Of a DNA stretch of 19,976 nt, positions 6,214 through 13,408 are shown one piece after another (the first letter of the stretch is position 1; each line of letters opens with the position of its first letter). The translations under genes were made by a program, and so were the position numbers. Source of the DNA: UBA9547 sp044349205. Lineage in GTDB: Bacteria; Bacteroidota; Bacteroidia; Cytophagales; UBA9547. Under the pieces are notes generated by a model. That model saw only the letters and a program-made list of their open reading frames with translations. It was not told where the DNA came from and ran no database searches. Where the stretch lies: positions 1-19,976 of the forward strand of contig JBIKRJ010000018.1 of NCBI GenBank assembly GCA_044349205.1, in the 5' to 3' direction.

Positions 6214-8328
6214 TTGAAACGCTTAGGTACGCTATTTTTTGTATTGCTTTTTCTGTCACCGTCTTTCGGTTCGCAGGTGATTGTACTTTCGCGCGAAAAC
6301 AATGAGTACGCGGCTTCTTATCAGTACATCGACATTTTAGAAGATAAAAACCAAAACCTGACCATTGAAAACATCATTGCAGGCGATTATGGCGACAAGT
6401 TTGTTCAAAATACCGAACAGTTGCCCCGAAATATACATACCACTTCCGCCTATTGGATAAAATACCGAGTGCGCAATGCATCCGATTCGAGCATGCAGTG
6501 GTTGCACGAATTTTACGATTCCTCTATCGAAAATTTGTATTTGTACTTGCCCGACGGAAAAGGAGGTTACAAAGAAATACTTGCCGGCAATTCGCTCTCT
6601 TTTGACCAAAAAACCATGCAGCACAAAAACTTCGTGTTTGTGTTACCACCCTTTTATGGCAAAGAGATCACCTATTATGCCCGAATTGAGTCCAAGCATA
6701 TGAATTTTATGCTTTCAGCTATTCGTAGCTACGAGCGATTTAGTTTATACTCTCTCAACGAATACTACCTTTTGGGTATTTTCTATGGCCTCATTCTTTC
6801 TATGGCCATTTACAATTTGTTCCTATTCATTACCACGCGCGACAAAACGTATTTGTGGTATGTGCTTTACATCATTTCCAACGCACTGTATTGCATGTCG
6901 TTAGATGGCACCGGCTTTCACTACATTTGGTCAAACTATCCAGAAGTAAATGGCTATTCTGCCGCCATCACCCTTTTTGTGATGGTCATGTGGGTGCTTT
7001 TGTACACCGAAAGCTTTTTATCGTTACGCAGATTGGCGCCTACTTTTTCGAAGATTTTACGGTTCATTATTATTTTCCGCATTCTCATTTTCATTGCCGA
7101 GTTTTCGCTTGTTCCAAATTTGAAAAACACCATTCTGTTCGATGCTGCCCCTATGGTTTTTATGTACATAGCCGTGATGCTGGCCTTGCAAAAAGGCTAC
7201 AAACCAGCTTGGTATTTTGCGGTGGGCATTACCTTTTTGCTGGGCGGTTTTGTGGTTTCAAACCTTACCGTAAATAGTATTTTTGGCTTTTCGCTACCCA
7301 ACAACATTTTCACAGTGTATAGCTTCAATTTTGGCACTGTCATTCAAATGATGTTCCTATCTTTTGCGTTGGCCGACAGGGTTCGCAAAATGAAAGACGA
7401 AAAAGAGTATGCCCAAGTGGAAATCATTGCCAAGTTGCGTGAAAATGAAGAACTGAAAGACAAGCTAAACCGTGAATTAGAGCTTAAAGTTGCCGAACGC
7501 ACCGCCGAAGTTATCAGCCAAAAAGAAGAGATGGAAATGCAAAACAAAAAAATTGCAGAACTCTACAAAGAAGTGACCGACAGTATTGAAACATCAAAAG
7601 TAATTCAACAATCGATATTGCCGAGCGAGAACGTTATGAAGATGTTTATGCCTCAGTTTTTCATTTTGTACAAACCAAAAGACATCGTGAGTGGCGATTT
7701 TTATTGGTTCCATGTAAAAAACAACAAGATTTATATAGCCGCTGTAGATTGTACAGGGCACGGGGTAGCAGGCGCTTTTATGTCGTTGATTGGCTACAAC
7801 CTTCTGAACCAAATTATGAAGGAAAAACCCAACGACAATGCTGCCGAAATATTGACCAAGCTGAACAAAGAAGTCATAAAATCTTTGCACCAAGACGAAG
7901 TGGGCGCTCTTTCGCGCGAAGGGATGGACATCGCCTTGTGCGTGTTGGACATGACCAAAAAAACCATTCAATATGCAGGGGCAAACAACCCACTATACCA
8001 TATTCGCGACAACCAAATAACTGTGTACAAAGCCGATAGAAATTCTATTGGCATTCAAAGAGGGGGCAAAACAGCCACATTTGTAAACCAAGAATTGGCT
8101 TTCCAAAAAGGCGATTCCATATACCTATTTTCTGACGGATATGCCGACCAAATAGGTGGTAAAAATGGAACGGAAAAATTTATGTATCCACGTTTCAGAG
8201 AATTGATAGTGAATTCAAGCCAATTAGGCATGGAAGAACAAAGGGAATTGTTAATAGAAACCATCGAAAACTGGATGGGTGAACAAGAACAGCTAGACGA
8301 TATGCTGGTGATGGGATTTCGATTCTAA
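6214..8328 (+). CDS. 7TMR-DISM sensor with SpoIIE-type PP2C phosphatase domain
   Basis: A 704-residue membrane signalling protein. A signal peptide (LFFVLLFLSPSFGS) comes first. An extracytoplasmic 7TMR-DISM extracellular domain (about 25-170, with TTSAYWIKYRVRN) follows. A seven-helix 7TMR-DISM segment lies at about 182-385, then a coiled coil at about 385-465 (VAERTAEVISQKEEMEMQNKK). The C-terminal SpoIIE/PP2C serine phosphatase domain has metal-binding acidic residues in DIVSGDFYWF (490 on), VDCTGHGVAGAF (510 on), SDGYADQIGG (640 on) and Asp695/Asp696. It probably senses an envelope ligand and dephosphorylates a protein such as an anti-sigma-factor antagonist. No such partner is next to it. 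TTG 6214 is chosen because it alone keeps the lysine/arginine start of the signal peptide; the next ATG is well inside the sensor domain. Confidence 0.92.
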   Translation: MKRLGTLFFVLLFLSPSFGSQVIVLSRENNEYAASYQYIDILEDKNQNLTIENIIAGDYGDKFVQNTEQLPRNIHTTSAYWIKYRVRNASDSSMQWLHEFYDSSIENLYLYLPDGKGGYKEILAGNSLSFDQKTMQHKNFVFVLPPFYGKEITYYARIESKHMNFMLSAIRSYERFSLYSLNEYYLLGIFYGLILSMAIYNLFLFITTRDKTYLWYVLYIISNALYCMSLDGTGFHYIWSNYPEVNGYSAAITLFVMVMWVLLYTESFLSLRRLAPTFSKILRFIIIFRILIFIAEFSLVPNLKNTILFDAAPMVFMYIAVMLALQKGYKPAWYFAVGITFLLGGFVVSNLTVNSIFGFSLPNNIFTVYSFNFGTVIQMMFLSFALADRVRKMKDEKEYAQVEIIAKLRENEELKDKLNRELELKVAERTAEVISQKEEMEMQNKKIAELYKEVTDSIETSKVIQQSILPSENVMKMFMPQFFILYKPKDIVSGDFYWFHVKNNKIYIAAVDCTGHGVAGAFMSLIGYNLLNQIMKEKPNDNAAEILTKLNKEVIKSLHQDEVGALSREGMDIALCVLDMTKKTIQYAGANNPLYHIRDNQITVYKADRNSIGIQRGGKTATFVNQELAFQKGDSIYLFSDGYADQIGGKNGTEKFMYPRFRELIVNSSQLGMEEQRELLIETIENWMGEQEQLDDMLVMGFRF

Positions 8329-8352
8329 TTCCTGAATTTATCTTTATATTTT

Positions 8353-8379
8353 TACGTTTGCCACATTCTCTTACCTTTG
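8353..8379 (+). promoter_or_regulatory. Two candidate -7 elements upstream of pfkB
   Basis: TACGTTTG (8353-8360) and TACCTTTG (8372-8379) both match TAnnTTTG exactly, 19 bases apart. Either would give pfkB a short leader. No clear -33 TTTG is found at the right distance for the first. The TTTG inside the first element is only 11 bases from the second, which is too close. Confidence 0.4.
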
Positions 8380-8413
8380 CTAGTTATTACTAACGAACAA
8401 TAACAAAAACAGG

Positions 8414-9346
8414 ATGATTTCAAAGCACATCGTCACCATCACCGTCAACCCAGCACTGGACAAAACCACTGAAGTTGACAGCCTAATCCCTGACAAAAAA
8501 TTACGTTGCAGCGAACCAAAAATTGACCCAGGAGGGGGTGGTATCAATGTGTCGAGAGCGATAAAAAAACTCGGTGGAGATTCGACAGCTATATACATGG
8601 CAGGTGGCCCTACAGGAAACAAACTAACCGAACTAATTGAAAAAGAAGGAGTAAGACAAGTTATCGTCACCACTAAAAACGATACCCGCGAAAACATCAT
8701 GGTGGACGACCGTGCCACCCAAAACCAATACAGATTCAACCTACCCGGAAAACCGGTATCGCAAGAAGAATACCAAAGAGTACTTTCCGAATTGGACGTA
8801 CTTATCCCAAAACCAGATTATATCGTGGCAAGTGGTAGTTTATTGCCTGGCATGCCCAATGATTTTTATGCCAAAGTAGCCGCCAAAGCCAAAGAAATGG
8901 GTGCAAAACTTATTCTGGACACTTCGGGCGAGGCACTGAAATCGGCTGCAGGCATGGGAGTTTACCTTTTGAAACCCAATTACAGCGAGCTTTGCGAACT
9001 AACTGGCCACGACAAGGCCCACATTACCGACGTGAAAGAACTAGCCAAAGAAATCATCCAAAGAGGTTTCTGCGAGGTAGCCATCGTGTCGTTAGGTTCT
9101 AAAGGAGCGATGCTTATAGACAAAGACAATATGTACCATGTACAAGCACCAAAAGTACCCAAGCGCAGTACTGTAGGCGCAGGCGATAGTTTGGTAGCAG
9201 GTATTACGTTGAGTTTGGCGCGCGGCAAATCTTTGTTTGATGCACTAAAATTTGGGGTGGCATGTGGTACAGCTGCCACTATGAGACCAGGTACCGATTT
9301 GTGCAATGCTCAAGATGTAGAAAAACTATTGGAAATCATAGGTTGA
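8414..9346 (+). CDS. pfkB: 6-phosphofructokinase II (PfkB family)
   Basis: A ribokinase-fold sugar kinase of 310 residues. The best match is E. coli PfkB, which phosphorylates fructose 6-phosphate to the 1,6-bisphosphate in glycolysis. It shares the PfkB-type LRCSEPKIDPGGGGINVSRA near residues 30-50, YRFNLPG, SGSLLPG, DTSGEAL, LLKPNYSEL, and the C-terminal TAATMRPGTDLC. The catalytic base is Asp258 in TVGAGDS. The related 1-phosphofructokinase FruK is the main alternative. The GGGGINV region and the C-terminus favour PfkB, and there is no fructose PTS gene nearby. It has its own probable promoter region and no operon partner that I can see: the next gene begins 100 bases later and encodes an unrelated glycosyltransferase. 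Confidence 0.88.
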   Translation: MISKHIVTITVNPALDKTTEVDSLIPDKKLRCSEPKIDPGGGGINVSRAIKKLGGDSTAIYMAGGPTGNKLTELIEKEGVRQVIVTTKNDTRENIMVDDRATQNQYRFNLPGKPVSQEEYQRVLSELDVLIPKPDYIVASGSLLPGMPNDFYAKVAAKAKEMGAKLILDTSGEALKSAAGMGVYLLKPNYSELCELTGHDKAHITDVKELAKEIIQRGFCEVAIVSLGSKGAMLIDKDNMYHVQAPKVPKRSTVGAGDSLVAGITLSLARGKSLFDALKFGVACGTAATMRPGTDLCNAQDVEKLLEIIG

Positions 9347-9446
9347 TTTTGCCTCGCTATTCTCATTGCGCCTGGTTCAGCTTGTGTTTAATTCCGTTTG
9401 ATATGCAAGGAAATAAAGCCAATTTCAACCCAGCGATTTTTTCTAA

Positions 9447-10559
9447 ATGCGAATAGGTTTCGACGCCAAAAGAGCTTACTGGAACAATACAGGCTTGGGA
9501 AATTATTCCCGCTTTGTAATCAACGGTTTACTAAATTTCTGTCCACAATACGACTATTTTCTTTACTCGCCAGGCTTGCCCTCGCACCCCGAAATGCTTG
9601 ATTTAGGCACCAAGCCAAATGTGTATCCTGTCGATTTGGGAAAAGGATTGCCAGGCGAAATGAAACGTACATTGGGTTACCAATGGGACAAACTCGACCT
9701 TTTTCATGGTCTTTCGAACGAACTTCCCTTTTTCCCTTCCAGCAAGAAAACAAAGAAGATAGTCACGATACATGACTTGCTTTTCTTGCGCTACCCTTCA
9801 TTTTACCCGTTTTTCGACCGACATATTTATTTGACGAAAACAAAAAATGCTTGCCAAACAGCCGACTTAATCATCGCGACAAGCGAACAAACCAAACAAG
9901 ACATCATTACATTTCTTCATGTAAAAGAGACGAAGATAAAGGTACATTACCAGTCTTGTCACGCACAGTTTTTGAACACCCATACACAAGCAGAAACACA
10001 AGCAATTCAACAAAAATACGGTATCCAAAAACCCTATATTTTGCAAGTAGGCACATTGGAAGAACGTAAAAATGCACTTCTGACTTTACAAGCATTTTCA
10101 AAAAGCAATTTGAAAGAAGATTTTGAATTGGTGTTTGTGGGAAACCAAACTCCCTACTGCGAAAAATTGTACGATTTTGCGAGCAAAGAAAAGTTATTAG
10201 ACAAAATCAAGTTCATACATGGGGCGGCATTCAAAGATTTCCCCCTCTTGTACCAAGGGGCTTCTTTGGCGGTTTACCCTTCTTTTTTTGAAGGTTTCGG
10301 CATTCCGATATTGGAAGCCATGTGCAGCAAAGCACCCATTATAACTACCCAAAATGGCTGTTTTAAAGAAGTAGGCGGCGATGCAGCAACCTATATCGAC
10401 CCGTACAATGTCGAAGATTTGTGTCAGAAAATGGAAAAAATTGCAGGAAACATTTCGGTTAGAAATGAGCTTGTAGATTTGGGTACAAAACAAATGGAAA
10501 CATTTTCGGCACATACGCTCATTGCCAAATTACAAAGTATATACGCTGAAATAGTTTAA
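9447..10559 (+). CDS. Glycosyltransferase family 4 (group 1)
   Basis: A 370-residue cytoplasmic or membrane-associated glycosyltransferase with the GT-B fold. The N-terminal acceptor domain opens with MRIGFDAKRAYWNNTGLGNYS, where the GLGNYS glycine loop is typical of family 4, and has VTIHDLLFLRYP near 105-116. The nucleotide-sugar domain starts at ILQVGTLEERKN. The retaining-enzyme E-x7-E motif is Glu282 and Glu290 in FFEGFGIPILEAM. Mannosyl- or glucosyl-type donors are usual for this family, but neither donor nor acceptor can be read from the sequence. The product is probably part of lipopolysaccharide, capsule or exopolysaccharide, yet no other polysaccharide gene is adjacent. In the 100-base gap before it I see no convincing promoter or terminator. 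Confidence 0.88.
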   Translation: MRIGFDAKRAYWNNTGLGNYSRFVINGLLNFCPQYDYFLYSPGLPSHPEMLDLGTKPNVYPVDLGKGLPGEMKRTLGYQWDKLDLFHGLSNELPFFPSSKKTKKIVTIHDLLFLRYPSFYPFFDRHIYLTKTKNACQTADLIIATSEQTKQDIITFLHVKETKIKVHYQSCHAQFLNTHTQAETQAIQQKYGIQKPYILQVGTLEERKNALLTLQAFSKSNLKEDFELVFVGNQTPYCEKLYDFASKEKLLDKIKFIHGAAFKDFPLLYQGASLAVYPSFFEGFGIPILEAMCSKAPIITTQNGCFKEVGGDAATYIDPYNVEDLCQKMEKIAGNISVRNELVDLGTKQMETFSAHTLIAKLQSIYAEIV

Positions 10560-10605
10560 AGTGTGAAATTGCATATCTCTCTACTTTTTGCCTATTTTAC
10601 ACAAA

Positions 10606-10667
10606 GCCAAAATAATTGTAAAGGCAAAATTTTTGGCCAAAACCATCAATTTCTATTTTGATTGGCC
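10606..10667. repeat. Nested inverted repeats built on GGCCAAA/TTTGGCC
   Basis: In the 164-base gap before the sigma factor gene, TTTTGGCCAAAA (10631-10642) is a perfect 12-base palindrome. GCCAAAA at 10606-10612 is the inverted partner of TTTTGGC at 10631-10637. GGCCAA (10635-10640) pairs with TTGGCC (10662-10667), and the stem continues as TCAA (10646-10649) with TTGA (10658-10661) after a five-base bulge. The right arm overlaps the -33 box of the candidate promoter. It may be an operator or the terminator of the preceding glycosyltransferase gene, though no T-run follows. Confidence 0.45.
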
Positions 10668-10689
10668 TCATTGGGGTTACTTATTTTTG
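10657..10689 (+). promoter_or_regulatory. Candidate promoter of the ECF sigma factor gene
   Basis: TATTTTTG at 10682-10689 matches TAnnTTTG exactly. Upstream are TTTG at 10657-10660 (21-base spacer) and TTG at 10662-10664 (17-base spacer), both within the usual range. Transcription would begin near 10695, leaving a leader of about 29 bases before the ATG at 10724. It looks like a housekeeping-type promoter rather than one read by the ECF factor itself. Confidence 0.5.
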
Positions 10690-10723
10690 AAAGTATGTAT
10701 AAAGCGTTAAACGAGACTTCCAG

Positions 10724-11263
10724 ATGACAGATCAGGAAATTCTCGATAGGATAAAAAAGGGAGATGAGGCTGCTTTGGACTTCCTCTACAAGAAGAATTA
10801 TAAAATGATGGTCAACATGATCATCAAGAATAATGGGACTGAAGATGAAGCCAAAGACATTTACCAAGAAGCCTTATTGGCTTTTTGGATAAAAGCAGCC
10901 TCGGGGAAACTGGAAATGACCTCGAAAATCAGTACCTACCTTTACAGTATTTGCCAAAATCTGTGGAGAAAGGAACTTGACCGAAAATCGAGATTGATAA
11001 ATGAACAAAAAGACGGGGTACAACCCGATAAATCTGAAGAAAACGAAAGAGCCAAACTCATAAATAAGTGTTTGAACGATTTAGGTGAAACTTGTAGAAA
11101 AATACTGTATTATTTTTATTACGAAGAATTGTCGATGGACGATATAGCTGAGAAAATGAACTTTGCCAATGCCGACACTGCCAAAACGAAAAAGTACAAA
11201 TGCAAAAAAGAACTAGATAAACTTGTAAAAAGCCGATATACGACACAAGATTTTCTAGATTAA
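10724..11263 (+). CDS. RNA polymerase ECF-type sigma-70 factor
   Basis: A 179-residue sigma factor with only regions 2 and 4, the extracytoplasmic-function layout. Region 2 begins near residue 8 and includes DEAKDIYQEALLAFWIK (41-57), the core-binding and -10-reading helices. A charged linker (about 88-105) follows. Region 4 (about 107-165) has CRKILYYFYYEELSMDDIAEKMNF and then a basic recognition helix (TAKTKKYKCKKELDKL). It would direct RNA polymerase to a specific set of promoters under envelope stress or another signal. The next gene begins 10 bases after the stop and encodes a one-span membrane protein that is the likely anti-sigma partner. No SusC/SusD genes are adjacent, so this is not an obvious glycan-uptake sigma. 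Confidence 0.93.
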   Translation: MTDQEILDRIKKGDEAALDFLYKKNYKMMVNMIIKNNGTEDEAKDIYQEALLAFWIKAASGKLEMTSKISTYLYSICQNLWRKELDRKSRLINEQKDGVQPDKSEENERAKLINKCLNDLGETCRKILYYFYYEELSMDDIAEKMNFANADTAKTKKYKCKKELDKLVKSRYTTQDFLD

Positions 11264-11273
11264 CAAAAAGTAA

Positions 11274-12143
11274 ATGCTGAACAGCGAAGAACATAAAGAA
11301 CTGATTGAATCGTACTTGAGAGGAACTCTTGGTGCTGAAGAATCGGAATTATTGGAGAAAAATGCGGTTTCTGACGAAGCGCTAAAAAACGAGCTCTCAC
11401 TTCAAAAATCGATTATTGAAACCTTGCGTGCAAACCGCAAAGCCGAACTAAAAGCACGTTTAAACAAAATAGAGGTAAGTGCTTCTTCTTCATCGAACTG
11501 GTGGAAATATCTTGCAGGGGCTACTGTCATTTCTACAATTGGCATTTGGCTTTACACGCACAATTTTGCTGAAGATTCTAGTAGCAAGTCTCAGCCCGAA
11601 TTAACTGTGACTCCAAGTGCACAAAAGCAAATAGAAACTGCTGCTACAGAACCACAAACTTCTACAAAAGACAACCCTCAGGTAGCTATTGTAGAAAATA
11701 CCCCAAAAGAGGAATTGGAAGTTAAACAAGCTCCTAAAAAGGCTAAGATTAGTGCCAATATTGAGACCGAACCTAGCGTACCGAATATCGATTCGCCACA
11801 AGACAACTTACCCGAGCCGTTGAACAAAGACATCACGACTCCAGAGGGCGATTTGACCAAAACGATACAATTGAACAACGCCCTAAACGATGTGGAAGTA
11901 ATTAAAAGCAAACAGCACAGATTCCACTATCGCTATTTCGATAAGAAATTGTACTTGTATGGCAACTTTGACACCAAAACCTATGACATTTTGGAGCTAA
12001 ATACCAGCAAGGGTCAAGCATTCTATCTGAAATTCGAGAACAATTACTACATTTTAGAACCGAACAAGACCGAAATCTCGAAATTGGAAATTGTAAAAGA
12101 CAAAAAAACGATAGATGAGCTGAAGGAAGTACAGAAAAAGTAA
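11274..12143 (+). CDS. Probable membrane anti-sigma factor / sigma-linked membrane protein
   Basis: A 289-residue protein, not recognised by family name. A cytoplasmic N-terminal part comes first (about 1-73, with EEHKELIESYLRGTLGAEESELLE, reminiscent of Bacteroidota anti-sigma N-termini). One membrane helix follows at about 76-93 (WWKYLAGATVISTIGIWLY). A long Pro/Thr/Glu/Lys-rich linker of about 100 residues leads to a compact beta-rich C-terminal domain (about 215-280). That domain starts at HRFHYRYFDKKLYLYGNFD and has aromatic repeats such as KFENNYYILEPN. No zinc-binding His/Cys motif is present. With only 10 bases between it and the sigma gene, co-transcription and sigma control are a fair inference. 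The periplasmic C-terminal domain could be the sensor. Confidence 0.62.
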   Translation: MLNSEEHKELIESYLRGTLGAEESELLEKNAVSDEALKNELSLQKSIIETLRANRKAELKARLNKIEVSASSSSNWWKYLAGATVISTIGIWLYTHNFAEDSSSKSQPELTVTPSAQKQIETAATEPQTSTKDNPQVAIVENTPKEELEVKQAPKKAKISANIETEPSVPNIDSPQDNLPEPLNKDITTPEGDLTKTIQLNNALNDVEVIKSKQHRFHYRYFDKKLYLYGNFDTKTYDILELNTSKGQAFYLKFENNYYILEPNKTEISKLEIVKDKKTIDELKEVQKK

Positions 12144-12214
12144 ATCGGCTCTTGCACCTAAAATTTCCCTATTTCCTGTATAATCGCTAATCTTGCATGC
12201 TTATTTTGCATAGC

Positions 12215-13408
12215 ATGAAGAAAAAAGTAGTATTAGCGTTCAGTGGTGGTCTCGACACTACGTATTGTCTTAAATATTTATCTGAAGACAAAGGGTTTGA
12301 AGTACATACTGTAATAGTGGATACAGGTGGCTTTAGTACCGAAGAGCTTGCCGATATTGAACGAAAAGCCCATGAATTGGGGGTGGCAAAACACAAATGC
12401 GTTCAAATGGTAAATCGATATTACCAAGAATGCATCCGATTTATGGTGTATGGTAATATTCTGAAAAACAACACCTATCCTTTGTCGGTAAGCGCCGAAA
12501 GGATGTTCCAAGCGTTGGCAGTGGCAGAATATGCCCGCGAAATAGGTGCCGACGCAGTTGCCCACGGAAGCACTGGAGCTGGCAACGACCAAGTACGTTT
12601 CGATATGGTATTTCATATCCTCATTCCTAGGGTAGAAGTGATAACCCCCATACGAGACAACAAACTTTCGCGCGAGGCCGAAATTGCATATCTAAAAGCA
12701 AAAGGCGTGGTGCGCGACTGGACAAAAGCGGCTTATTCTATAAACAAAGGCATTTGGGGTACCTCAGTAGGCGGCAAAGAAACCCTTACATCAGACCAAT
12801 ATTTACCCGAATCGGCCTTTCCTAGCCAACTTCAAGAAAAAGGCGAAGAAGAAGTACAATTGCATTTTGAAAAAGGTGAATTAAAAGGAATAAATGAAGA
12901 AAAATTCTCGAATCCTGTAGATGCTATTCAAAAATTGAACGAAATAGCGCGCAGGTATGCCATAGGGCGCGACATTCATGTAGGCGACACCATCATTGGA
13001 ATAAAAGGCAGAGTAGGTTTCGAGGCGGGCGCTCCGCTTATCATCATCAAAGCACATCATACTTTGGAAAAACATACGCTGACCAAATGGCAAATGTATT
13101 GGAAAGACATGTTGGCCAACTGGTATGGTACTTTACTGCACGAAGGCCAATACTTGGAACCCGTGATGCGCAACATTGAAACTTTTTTGGAAGACTCGCA
13201 AAGTAGCGTGACAGGTATCGTGAAAGTGCACCTTGCCCCTTACCGATTTTATGTGGCAGGCATCACCTCAGAATTGGACATGATGAGCAGCAAATTTGGC
13301 ACATATGGCGAAATGAACAATACATGGAGCGGCGACGATGTAAGAGGTTTCACCAAAATATTGGCCAACCAAGCCATGTTCCATCAGCTCGTGAACGCCA
13401 AAAAGTAG
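12215..13408 (+). CDS. argG: Argininosuccinate synthase
   Basis: ArgG joins citrulline and aspartate, using ATP, to form argininosuccinate, the next-to-last step of arginine synthesis. The 397-residue protein has the pyrophosphatase-type ATP loop FSGGLDT (residues 9-15), the GSTGAGNDQVRFD citrulline/aspartate-binding segment, and YSINKGIWGTSVGGKE. The C-terminal region ends in a helix used in tetramer formation. ATG 12215 (MKKKVVLAFSGG) is preferred over ATG 12197. The latter adds only MLILHS and falls beside a possible -7 element (TAATCTTG, 12188-12195, one mismatch). No other arginine gene is in the window, so it is separated from the pathway cluster often seen elsewhere. Its stop abuts the stop of the converging gene with no intervening base. 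Confidence 0.95.
   Translation: MKKKVVLAFSGGLDTTYCLKYLSEDKGFEVHTVIVDTGGFSTEELADIERKAHELGVAKHKCVQMVNRYYQECIRFMVYGNILKNNTYPLSVSAERMFQALAVAEYAREIGADAVAHGSTGAGNDQVRFDMVFHILIPRVEVITPIRDNKLSREAEIAYLKAKGVVRDWTKAAYSINKGIWGTSVGGKETLTSDQYLPESAFPSQLQEKGEEEVQLHFEKGELKGINEEKFSNPVDAIQKLNEIARRYAIGRDIHVGDTIIGIKGRVGFEAGAPLIIIKAHHTLEKHTLTKWQMYWKDMLANWYGTLLHEGQYLEPVMRNIETFLEDSQSSVTGIVKVHLAPYRFYVAGITSELDMMSSKFGTYGEMNNTWSGDDVRGFTKILANQAMFHQLVNAKK

Noticed and set aside
12197..12214. Upstream ATG for argG adding MLILHS
   Set aside because: The extra six residues are not typical of ArgG and the codon falls next to a possible -7 element; MKKKVVLAFSGG at 12215 is the usual start.
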